Source: Spinellus fusiger (Eukaryota > Mucoromycota > Mucoromycetes > Mucorales > Phycomycetaceae). From it: a stretch of DNA of 64,000 nt. The notes beneath the pieces are model-generated. The model made no database searches. It was not told the origin of the DNA and saw nothing but the letters and a program-made list of their open reading frames with translations. Made by a program: the position numbers and the translations under genes. Positions 35,296-44,727 of the stretch are shown in pieces; within the stretch, counting starts at the first letter, position 1, and each line of letters opens with the position of its first letter. The stretch lies in assembly GCA_025094145.1 (NCBI GenBank), contig JALLLS010000085.1, positions 62,001 through 126,000 of the forward strand, written 5' to 3'.

Positions 35296-35541
35296 AACTA
35301 TTTAGTGATGTACAGTTTTATGGATTACTCTTTAAAAATCTTTGTTTTCAATTTATTCTTTGTAAACTGCACTCATTCTTTATATTATCAAGATACTCAC
35401 AGTAAGATAATAAACAAAGGTTTATTTAGTGAAGACTATTGGTGTTATCACCTATCATACTCATTTCATACAGAGAAGTACTATTCAATATCTACATTCA
35501 TCAATGAATATAGGGGAAACCACAATTCTTTATAGAGAACT

Positions 35542-36315
35542 TCAAGTTTCATCATTTGTTTGAAGATCAAGTGTACAGCTGGATTGATTCTGTTCCTGCT
35601 TGATTTCTTCATTGTCTGTGATAGATTGAGATTCTACTTGCAAGTTAACCTCAACTTCTTCGGTAATTATGGGCTTGGTCACAATGTCAGTTATGGGCTT
35701 GGTCTCAATGTCAGTTATGGGCTCAAGAGAGACTCTTTCCCTGTATGCCTTCAAGATTTTATAAAAAGTCGATTCGCTAATACCAACTACAGCAGCAATC
35801 TTCTTTCTAGTAAGGCCATTGACAGTGTGCTCGTGTATAACAGTATTGCGTATGTCTTCATTATCAACTTTTCTTTTTCTATTATGTTTAATACTCTTTC
35901 CAGTACTAAGTGCATGTTTCTTCAATATATTGTAAACAGTCACTTGGCTAGTACCAATCATAATAGCAATCTTCTCCTGACTGAGGCCATTGACAGTGTA
36001 TTCATGTATAACAGTATTGCGAATGTCTTCAGTATTAATAGTTTGTTTATTAGAGTCTGTTTCCTTGATAGTGGCTGTCTTCTCGATAGTGTTTTCCTGT
36101 TCAGTAGTGTTTGTTTTTTCTATAGTGACAATCTTCTCGGTGCTAGCTGTTTGTTTGATGATGGCTGTTTCTTCAGTCGCGTCTACTTGTTCAATAGCAG
36201 TTTTTTCTTCATTCAATTTTTCTTCATTAGTGGTTGCTTGTTAAATAGCAGTTGTTTCTTTATTAGTGGTTGCTTGTTCAATAGCAGTTGTTTCTTCAGT
36301 AGGTGAAATAGACAT
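35542..36315 (-). CDS. Protein with two tandem Tc1-type helix-turn-helix domains and no catalytic domain
   Basis: The clean frame 36216-35542 encodes 224 aa. The upstream start at 36315 (MSISPTEETTAIEQ) would join it, but a single TAA at 36241-36243 interrupts a tandem repeat (TTAIEQATTNKE / QATTNEEK), so either translation starts at 36216 or the stop is a recent mutation. The N-terminal third is Thr/Glu repeat-rich. Then come two near-identical modules: DIRNTVIHEYTVNGLSQEKI followed by MIGTSQVTVYNILKK, and DIRNTVIHEHTVNGLTRKKI followed by VVGISESTFYKILKA. Both resemble the HTH of the neighbouring Tc1 transposase (LIVHEATINGTSQVNVAAMF). The C-terminus has ITDIETKP / ITDIVTKP repeats and a Glu/Gln-rich end. 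No DDE part is present. It lies just outside the large transposon's left tip (36393). A DNA-binding role is inferred. Confidence 0.6.
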
Positions 36316-36699
36316 TAGGTGGTGGAAGTAAGGAGTTGATATAGCTACGTTTGAATGTAAATAACCACTCCGGAGTTTAAATAAGCTCCAAGTACACACC
36401 AGGAGATTTTTGGGATATAAAAGGAAATATTCTGAGGATAAAATCATAATCTTCTTATGATTGGCTAATGTGTTTGAAAATGCCTTTTTGTTGTCCAGAT
36501 GGTCGATTTCAAACTCTGCCTGCCTATCAGAACAAAGATAATTGACCTTGCAATTAAGAAGTATAGAATTGGCTGTAAAGACAAGAAATAGAACAAGAAT
36601 CACCCTAAAATTATAACTCAGTCACTGATATTCCTCTCTTAGCATAATTTGTTATCCTTAAGCCCACAGTATTTGCAGCATAACAATGTTTAAAAATAT

Positions 36700-39613
36700 T
36701 TATTGTGGGACTCGCACTGAATTGACTCTAGTGGTCATTGTCCAGAAGAGAGAGCCAAACTTGCTCACATTGAGAGAAGTATAGCCATTCATTGACACAA
36801 TGTCCACAACTTCTTCAACAACAACATCTTCAAGCTCTACCTCAATAGTAGTGCTCAAAGAAAAGATAACATTGGAAATAATGTTATCCTTTACGCCCAA
36901 GGCAAAAAGAGAGGAAAAGTTGTGAGTTTCTTTGGCAGAAGCCAGATGTTGTGGGTGGGTGGGAATGTTTTGGCCAGTGGCAAGATGGAAATTGTATGGT
37001 ACAATAACCATATTACCCTTCTCAATGGCAACAATCTTACCAAAGATGGGAGAAGCACCAGAAGAGAAAGAAAAAAGACCAGCCAGACCAACAACAATGC
37101 TTTTTGAGCTGCTGTTGTTATCAACAAGCTCACGGGAAATGGTGAGGGGGCGCATCTCTTGAGAGAGCTTGACCTCAGCTCCAGCAGTGAGCAGACCATG
37201 GTAGCCAGGCACATGCCAGTACCCACCTTGGAAGACGTGTACCGACATGTACTTCTTCCCAAAGGAAACAGCAACATCTCGAGAGGGCGAGCGTCTGTTG
37301 GTAAAGATTATCCTTTCACGGATAAACTTGTTGAATTGTTCGCCTCTCTCTGTTTCATAGTGAACGGGAGGGGCAAAGCGAGAAATGTCTTCACAAAGAT
37401 GGCTCAGGAGATGCATCTTCAGAGTGCTGCCAGTCTTTGGTTTTTTTGTAGACTTGCCAAGTGCTGCCACCTTATCATACTTGGCAATTGCCCCGGTCAG
37501 TTCTCCAACAACAGACTCCACATTGTCTAGATAGACATGCAAAGATGTCTCGACTCTTTGCATATATAACAGCGACACAAGAGAACCAAGTTTGACAAAG
37601 CAATCAAAAATGATTGCCTTGGTGCTGTTCATGGTAATGAGCCGATCTTGAATCAAATGATTCAAGATGGTGGGCATCTGCTGCACAATGGTTTTATAAT
37701 CTCTTCCGAGATATGAGCCACAACGGCGGAAAGGAGTGTGGTGGTTTCGTTTGAAAGCTTTGCTGTTGTAATTGAAGAAGCTTTCTTCTAAGTGCTTCAC
37801 TTCTGCTTCAGTTAAGAACGGCACCATGCCAATCACAAGGCTCTTGGCGACACCGAGGAGGACAGTGTGGAGTATCTCCACTGGGCAATCCTTGGAGGGA
37901 TCCCACGACTGCAAGGACAAAAGTGCTTCACCGCCAGTCAACTTGCATCCAGTGCTGGTGTTGGTTTTCAGACTGGTGTTGTTGGGGTTGTTGATACAGT
38001 GTTGGTGCATTTCCACCAACTCTTCTTTTGTTCGGGCAGGGGCATCACCTTCCTGCTCCACTCCTCCACTTCCACGTTCATTTATCCAATGGCATTTCCT
38101 GCATGGGAGTCTAGCCTTGGGACCAAGACTACATGCAATCGCCGCATGCATGGGATTGTCTGCCATGATGAAGTGAAGAACACCAACAACAAGGACAGAC
38201 TCTCCAAACTCCACATCGAACATCACCATGCCTCTCTCCAACGCCTTGAGGTCTTTTACAATGTCAGGAAGCATTTCAACTGCTGAAAGCTTGTTACTGG
38301 TGCAGAGAAAGAACATGTTCTCAACCCCATTCTGCTCTTTGAAGGGCATAGCAGCAGGGGACAGCACCCAACTCTCAAACTTGTTCCACTTTTTCGTGGT
38401 ATTGCCACTTGTGTCGTCCGAAAACAAGTTCATAGGCACAATCTTGACTGGCATGAACTGTCTGTTAGAATTGATGGCGGCTCTCTTGAGAGGATGGTGG
38501 GTGGTAGAGTTGGTGTGGGAGTGAGAAGGAAGTTGGATATTCTTTACAATATCTAGTATTACAGTGCTGCCAAGAGAGAAACCAGTTGCCTCCTCGTAAG
38601 CCTCAGCCATCAGTCTACCATGTTGCATGAAGAAAGAGGCAAGCTTGTATGTTGTTGTTGTTGTTGTTTCACCGGGAGAGGCGCACACTACATCTCCAAC
38701 CCAGAGATCAACAGAAGTATCATTGATGGTAACAGTGACCATGGGGTGCTGAAACAGCGGGTGAGTTCTCCACTTCTCTCCCTGAGTTACAGAAACTCAT
38801 TGATTTGGAGTTCTGTCTGGCAGGGCAGAGAGTATCTTTGTCTTGAGGGGGTTGGCAGTGAGGAGCCTCAAATGCTCAGAAGGCTTGTTCATAGAGAACT
38901 GGTGGATGGTGGTGGTGGGGGGCAAGCCTTTGCAGGTTTCAACCACTGTAACATCATGGGTGGTGGTGGGGAACTTGGGGACATGGCTTCTCACCCTCTT
39001 CTCGAGGTTAAGAACCCTGTTTAAAGCAGGGACTTTCTCCTGAGGATTGGCAAGACAAGCCTCTCTCACATCTTTGCACAAGGTGATGATCTCCCCTGCA
39101 AATCTTCTCGAGATACGTTCCTCATTTTCAGTAAAGAAACGATACATGATCATCTCCAGCTTTGTCGAGAATGGGAAGATATCATCTACAAAGGCAGCCT
39201 CCTCAAAGGTGTTGTTGCTGCTGTCAAAATTATCTTCCCCGGTAACCCAAAGAGGTTCTTCTTCAAGAACTTCCTCATCTTCAACAACTATCTCCTGGTC
39301 ATCATCACCTTCCTCTTCTACACGGAAGACTGTGGTGATGGCGGGGAGAGGTCTGTGAACAATAGCAATAAAGCATGATTAGTTTGGTTCTTATTATTCT
39401 ATGCCTCTATTTCTACGATAAATACCCAGAAGAAGACTCAGGCATGGAACTATTCATAGTAGAGAATGAGCAACATTACTTTTAGACTTGAGATTATCCT
39501 TATATTTTATTAGAAAAGTGTGATTTCAGATTTCCCTTTGTTTTGAATGTTTTTTTGCAGACAGTGCAGGTGGGAATTTCACTTTTCTTGAAGTTGATGG
39601 TGGTGAAAGACAT
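36700..39613 (-). pseudogene. Plavaka/CMC-like transposase with zinc finger and one in-frame stop
   Basis: The frame from 38742 to 36700 is open for 680 codons. It is continuous upstream to beyond 39153 except for one TGA at 38799-38797 (between TPNQ and VSVTQGEKW), and the acidic stretch before that extends to about 39357. A separate start at 39613 encodes a C2H2-like finger (CTVCKKTFKTKGNLKSHF), typical of an N-terminal transposase finger. Core motifs include WRTHPLF, LWVGDVV, LFSDDTSGNTTKKWNKFESW, HFIMADNPMHAA, CRKCHW, and CPVEILHTVLLGVAKSLV, which I recognise from fungal Plavaka-type (CMC superfamily) transposases. The intron joining the finger exon to the rest was not resolved. With one nonsense codon this is a recently dead gene, or one read through. 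Confidence 0.75.
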
Positions 39614-40289
39614 GGTAAGGAAGATTTCAATATAAGGAGTGAGTTATTTGACTTGTGAATTTTGACTTAATTAATTATAGGAAAGTAGCGGCTAGAGTGT
39701 ATACTTCACCAGAATAAAGATATTTTTTATTTTTTGGTCTGTTATTATTTTGTTATTTCTTGCACTGCCCCTACAACTCAACGCCTAAGTACTCATCAAG
39801 ATGAACATAACTGAGCAAGGTAATGTACTATTATTAACAAAGAGAAACAATAGAAGGAGGTGATAGACACCACCAAAAGCTATTCTAGTGATAAAAAGGT
39901 AAGCAGTGTCTTCATCTGGGCTTGAGTTCAATGTAATCCACAAGACATAGTACTGACTCTTCTTCTAATAGATGATATATGACTCATTATTCTCAAGACA
40001 GGTGTTAAGTACAAGGTAAGCATATTATCTCTCTTTATTGAATCATTACTAATACACTCTTCTGTTATTAGATAAGTTAAGACTCTTCTTAAGTCAGTCT
40101 CAGGTGGTCTTCTTCCTTCTATACTGTCTAAGGTGTCTAGGCTGTCTAGGGTATACTCCTGAGCATAGTCATCTATCTCGCAAGAACAAAGTATAAGGCT
40201 TTTAGGTTGTGGAATCTTTTGCTATGAAGGAATACGCCTAGAACAGCAGTAGCTATAGTAATAGTATATTATTAGCTACAGTATTATTA

Positions 40290-40550
40290 GCTTGTCGTGA
40301 AGACATTTTCCATATTTGGATGGATCACTTCTTTTGGAACGAGCACTGATTTATTACCAAACTAAGAAGGAGACTCTATTGAATATCAAGGGATGTCGAT
40401 AGTTCATAGCATTTTCGATAGTTAGCCCCTGAATCTATACGATTAGAAAAGTATAAAAGACGTAGTAATTCCATTTAATAAACAACAGAGTTTAACTACA
40501 TGTTCTACTGCTCCGTATACCTTTGGCCTAAAAACCCAAAGACGACAAGC
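40290..40550. mobile_element. ~260-bp MITE, copy 2
   Basis: The tips GCTTGTCGT (40290) and ACGACAAGC (to 40550) are perfect 9-bp inverted repeats. The interior is nearly identical to 22995-23252. The flanks are TATTATTAG on the left and CTATATTATTATTAG on the right, a possible but low-complexity duplication. The insertion point within the host transposon differs from copy 1. Confidence 0.8.
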
Positions 40551-40823
40551 TATATTATTATTAGCTATATTATTATAATAAACAATTTTATTCATAAACA
40601 ATATTTTTATTGATAATATAATTTGATATTGAGGTATTCCATAAAAGGTAAGAGAATTTTGGATACTCGCAAACCTTTGATTTCAATTACAGTTCCATAA
40701 AAGGCAGAAAATTTTCGGTTTCAAAAGGCGAAGATATCATCGCTTAAAGGCCAGAAAAATCTCTTAGTGTGTAAAGTAACAAATAAAAAGAATCAGGGCC
40801 TTTTAAACAAATGTCCTTCTTTA

Positions 40824-41534
40824 CAGTCCCATGTAATAGGTGACTAGACAAAAGATAAATATTTATTTTTTATTCTTCAAAAATAAAAGAGGTCTTTTTC
40901 TTTTCTTTTATAACTTATTCAAAAGATGACCTCAATCAATAAAAATCAGCCAACTGTTAGCCAAGAACATAAATATAGTCTCATCAAAAGAGAAGAGCAT
41001 GATGTGTTTATTAGAGGTCAAATTATAAGACAATGGAGAAGACATGCTAACTATCAAGGGATTTCTGACGATCTTGACATGCTAAAGAGTACAGTGGGCA
41101 GGATCGTCTTATTGTATAAAAACAAAGGCACAATTCAACTCAGAATACGTACAGGAAGACCTGAAAAGGTTTTATCTACTTCAGAACTGGCTATCGTTTT
41201 GTCTATTCGCAGAAACACTATACAAATAATTGCATATGATTTAAGAAATATGAGTAATGTAGAAGCAAGGTTGTTTGATCTGACGAATCCTATTTTACAG
41301 TTGTGAGCAATGATAAAGAGACTAGAGTGATTAAAGATAAAGACTCTGCTACAAAGCACTGAACAATATTTTTATAATAAGAATGTGGACAATCAGTTAA
41401 AGAACAACTATTCCAAATCCTGTGTTATTCCATTAATCTTTTATTATGAAAATCTTAGACTGATAGATAGACCTTTATTTTTCAAAATAAAATAAAAATA
41501 AAATTGATGTCTACTCACTTATTGTATGGGACTG
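40824..41534 (+). mobile_element. 711-bp Tc1/mariner derivative encoding only an HTH protein
   Basis: The left tip CAGTCCCATGTAATAGGTGA (40824) and right tip TCACTTATTGTATGGGACTG (to 41534) are inverted repeats with few mismatches, and both are flanked by TA (40822-40823 and 41535-41536). The only ORF is the 126-aa HTH protein at 40926. The DDE domain is absent, so this is an internally deleted element, nested inside copy B of the large transposon. Confidence 0.85.
40926..41306 (+). CDS. HTH-only Tc1 transposase N-terminus (intact ORF)
   Basis: The 126-aa product has a first HTH around GISDDLDMLKSTVGRIVLLY, the linker IQLRIRTGRPEKVL containing the GRPrK-type minor-groove motif, and a second HTH-like segment ending NMSNVEARLFDLTNP. 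This is the complete paired DNA-binding region of a Tc1 transposase, followed by a stop. It could bind the element's own ends without cutting; a repressor role is inference only. Confidence 0.7.
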   Translation: MTSINKNQPTVSQEHKYSLIKREEHDVFIRGQIIRQWRRHANYQGISDDLDMLKSTVGRIVLLYKNKGTIQLRIRTGRPEKVLSTSELAIVLSIRRNTIQIIAYDLRNMSNVEARLFDLTNPILQL

Positions 41535-41759
41535 TATATGTGCATAGAAAACCCATAGGATTCACAGTTTCCATTGATAGATATACAAGCTTTATGCTTT
41601 AACACAACTTCTTAGTTTTCAGATCACGGATTGAATCAATGGCATGTAAAACCCAATTATAAAACAGAAATAGTATAAAAAGAAAAAAGGTCAACTCATC
41701 TTTATTTTATTTTCTTCATGGAACCTGCTTTAAAGATGATAGCAATGAAAAGGTCAATC

Positions 41760-42558
41760 ACTGGTATTGAATAGAAGCCGAGTTATCTCTATCAGGACAT
41801 ACATCTTCAACAGTTAATTGTGAAAGGTTTGCAAGATACCTCGAGGAGAGAGCCGTAGTTACCTCAGTATTGCATAACTTTTATTCAAATGAAGATACTG
41901 CTGCTGTGGAAAACCAGAATGTCAATAGCTTGATCCTATTTCTTAGAATGAAGCTTTTGATCTTTATGAATCAGCAACAATCAGACAAACGGCTAGCTAG
42001 AAATCTTTGAAGAAAGTTTGGCGATGGTGCTTTAATGGTGATTGACAATTGGTCTGTAGGAAACACAAAATTCCATGAACCAGTGAGAGGTGTTGGAATA
42101 ACAAGAATGGTGAAGAAAGAAGGGTTCAAGGTATTCCTTATTGATGAGTTCAAAACATCCAGTCTTTGTCCTTTCTGTGAGAACGGTGAGCTTGAGAAAT
42201 TCAAGAAAATGCAAACCCCAAGATCCTTCAGAAGAAAGAAGAACCCCACAGTGACATGTCATGGTCTTTAAAGGTAAAAAGCTTATATATATATATAAAA
42301 AAGTCAAAAAAAAGGAATAAGTCTATTATTATTTTATTTAGGTGAAAAACCCAACAATGTTTGAAGATCATGACCAAAACTGCTGGAGCTTCTGATGAGA
42401 TGATTTTTCAACGCTTTTGGAATCAGGACATGGCAGCAACATTGAACTTTCGTCATGTTCGTTTTTTGGGCTACGAGAAGAAGGCAAACAACCCAAACGC
42501 TTTTGTCGATCCAAGACAGTACAGTCTGTTGGTACCAAAAGAAAGGAATCGCCATTAG
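41760..42558 (+). pseudogene. Fanzor relic 2, cargo of the large transposon
   Basis: The readable order is RLARNL, then KFGDGALMVIDNWSVGNTKF (about 42000-42075), HEPVRGVGITRMVKKEGFKV, FLIDEFKTSSLCPFCENGEL (RuvC-II Asp-Glu plus the first CxxC), RRKKNPTVTCHG, an apparent intron (about 42271-42342; GTAAAA donor, TTTAG acceptor), QQCLKIM, and FWNQDMAATLNFRHVRFLGY (about 42416-42475), the RuvC-III block with Gln in place of the usual Arg in WNRD. Stops in place of Leu and Cys flank the intron, and a TGA lies before KFGDG. The N-terminal and RuvC-I parts upstream are unreadable. This matches the Fanzor C-terminal half closely. As it stands it cannot make a full nuclease. Confidence 0.75.
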
Positions 42559-42864
42559 CTAGTAGTAGTCGATCCACCAAAACATAAAAAAAGAATCCGG
42601 TGTAGTTATCACTGTACTAAACTAAGATACACGTAAGTCTTTTTGGAACCATACTACATTTCTATACTATAATTTCCCCAAAGATGCACCAATACTTTAT
42701 GAAGATAGTGTAGCTATTGCTAGAATAGGCAGACAGAGTTTGAAATTGTTCATTTAGACAGCGAAAATACCCTTTTAAAACACATTAGCCAATCATAAGA
42801 ATATTGCGATTTTATTGTCCGTGTATTTACTTTTATATCCCAAAAATCTTTAGGTGCGTAACTC

Positions 42865-43440
42865 ACTAACAAGAACAGAAACAGAGTAGTATGAAAACAA
42901 TTGAAAAGCCTTTACGTAATCCTAACAACTCCATTAAGAAGTTTGGCGGTAGTAAGGTAATACTTTAGGATTTTTTTCTCTGGTAAAAGGATAAGAATAT
43001 AATTTTCATTGAGGGACAGTATTAATTCTATCAAATATATTAGTATATTGAAGAAGGCCTATTGTCTTAATCTGCTATGTATGTATGCACTGAATCTAGT
43101 GATGCGTTATATATTTCAAAAAGACAATACTAACGGCCATAATATATATATCTTGTTAAGGAATTTTAGAGAGCATAATTATAATGAAGAACTAGCTCTC
43201 CCAATCCCCTGACCTAAAGTTAATTGAGTGTCTTTAGGGCCTTCTGGACTATGAGATTTAAAAGAAAGTGACCCTGAGAAGCACTCTTTTGAATCCAAAG
43301 ACTCCTGCGATACATGAATGGTAAAATACACCTATTGACGTTACAAGTAATCCCATTTCTAGCATGATATGGAGGTACAAAGTCGTCATTGATACCAACA
43401 GTAGTAGTACCAAGTGCCTAACCTCTGAACTCAATAAAAA
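42865..43440 (+). pseudogene. Decayed Tc1 transposase segment
   Basis: Just right of the transposon tip the plus strand reads NRNRVV, then a KKFGGSKV-like stretch, FQKDNTNGHN (about 43115-43145, the second catalytic Asp block), SPNPLT, LKLIEC-like words from CCTAAAGTTAATTGAGTG, and near 43260 LKRK...RSTLL. The order is that of the Tc1 DDE domain, but stops occur throughout. It is the most degraded Tc1 copy in the window. Confidence 0.5.
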
Positions 43441-44727
43441 AGTATATCTCATTCTATTGTTCTTATTTATATTTTATCTAAGTTCAAGGTCTCTACCCTA
43501 TACATTTTATGTTCTAGCACGGTAAAAAGAAATAATTGTACTATTAACAGGAGTAAATTGGAATATAAAATACTTCTTATCGATTCAACAACGCATTGTA
43601 CATGATGAAAAGTTTTATTCTTATACTCCTCCACTCTCATCTTCCCTATCCCCTCATCTTTCTCCTCGTTTAAGAATGTGTATTTTCTCCTCTACATTCT
43701 ATTTTCCTGTGTATTTGAAGTGTTGCTATATGTATATCTTATACTACAATAATAGCTTACAAAGGATGACAATAATGCCCCATGCATAATTAATAGCTCA
43801 AATGCCTAAAATCACAATACATTGAACTGAATAAAATAGAATTAAGGCCTGACATTAAGCACCAAGAAAAGTCAAACATCAATTTTATAAAGTCATGACT
43901 ATACATAAGTCTTATTACACTTGGACAAGCATAACCATTGTCTACTATTCAACTCATCAAAAACACAATTGTTTTTTATTTGTATATTTTCTCTGTGAAA
44001 TGTAGTTTTTATGTCACCTTACTCTTTATGGCATCAAAAACTAAACTGTTGCAGCATAAGTGACTAAGTTGATAGTAACAGCATTCAAGGGAGCCTACAT
44101 TGCTTTTAACAAGCAAGAAATGTATACTTTGTTTAGTGAGTATAGAGAGAATGTAGGTGCTATCTGATATTGATACAAATAGAGTGAACCAGTGTATCTT
44201 CTACATCTTCTACTCAACATAATAGTAAGTGGATGCATGTATTTGAAGAAGCAAGCATTTCGCTTGTATTGCTCACAGCAGAATCTCCTGATCTAAAAGG
44301 TAGGAACAAGATGAATCATTTAACGGACCTTACTATTCGCCGTCGACCTATTTAGACATACATTTACGAGTATTTTTATTTTTAGTTTATAAAAAAATAA
44401 TACGAAAATGGAAAATTATGTTTATTAAGATCAAACAATATTCAAATTAATAATAGTATGTACTGTATATGAAAAAGAAAAAGAAAAAGAGACACTTCCT
44501 ATAGAGCAAAAGTATTTCTTGTGTCTATGGCTGTTAACAAGTTAGTATGGCAAGTCAACATGTACAATCAGTCTTATCCAGAAGACATAAGTGAAATCTG
44601 AACTTTATGTTTATCAACATTCTAGATATATATTTACAAGTAAGGCCTTTTTATCAACACTTTGATTCATTTCAAGTGGATTGAAAGGAGCATTATGCAC
44701 TGGAAGAAACAGGTCAGAGGCTGGTAT
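43441..44727. other. AT-rich DNA, no gene seen
   Basis: No ORF with family character and no inverted ends are visible. It marks the right edge of the transposon island. Confidence 0.4.

Larger units (their letters stand above)
36393..42860. mobile_element. ~6.5-kb DNA transposon with Plavaka/CMC-like transposase and Fanzor cargo (copy B)
   Basis: The left arm TACACACCAGGAGATTTTTG (36393 on) is mirrored by the right arm ...CAAAAATCTTTAGGTGCGTA ending at 42860. The two arms are alignable over about 130 bp (GATATAAAAG, TTCTTATGATTGGCTAATGT, TTTCAAACTCTG). Inside, in order, are the transposase gene (minus strand, 36700-39613), a MITE (40290-40550), the R motif (to 40773), a 711-bp Tc1 derivative (40824-41534) and a Fanzor pseudogene (about 41760-42558). 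Copy A has the same L-R-L' order, which supports L and L' as the real ends. An alternative boundary at R (40773, 4.38 kb, with a 19-bp imperfect inverted end) would leave the Fanzor outside. No clear target duplication was found. Confidence 0.6.

Noticed and set aside
36891..39358. Several 60-140-aa ORFs opposite or overlapping the transposase
   Set aside because: They are shadow frames of the long minus-strand transposase reading frame.
40741..40773. R motif as the right end of the large transposon
   Set aside because: Not excluded, but both copies have an L' arm beyond R, and L/L' match over about 130 bp compared with about 19 bp for L/R. Treated as the alternative boundary.
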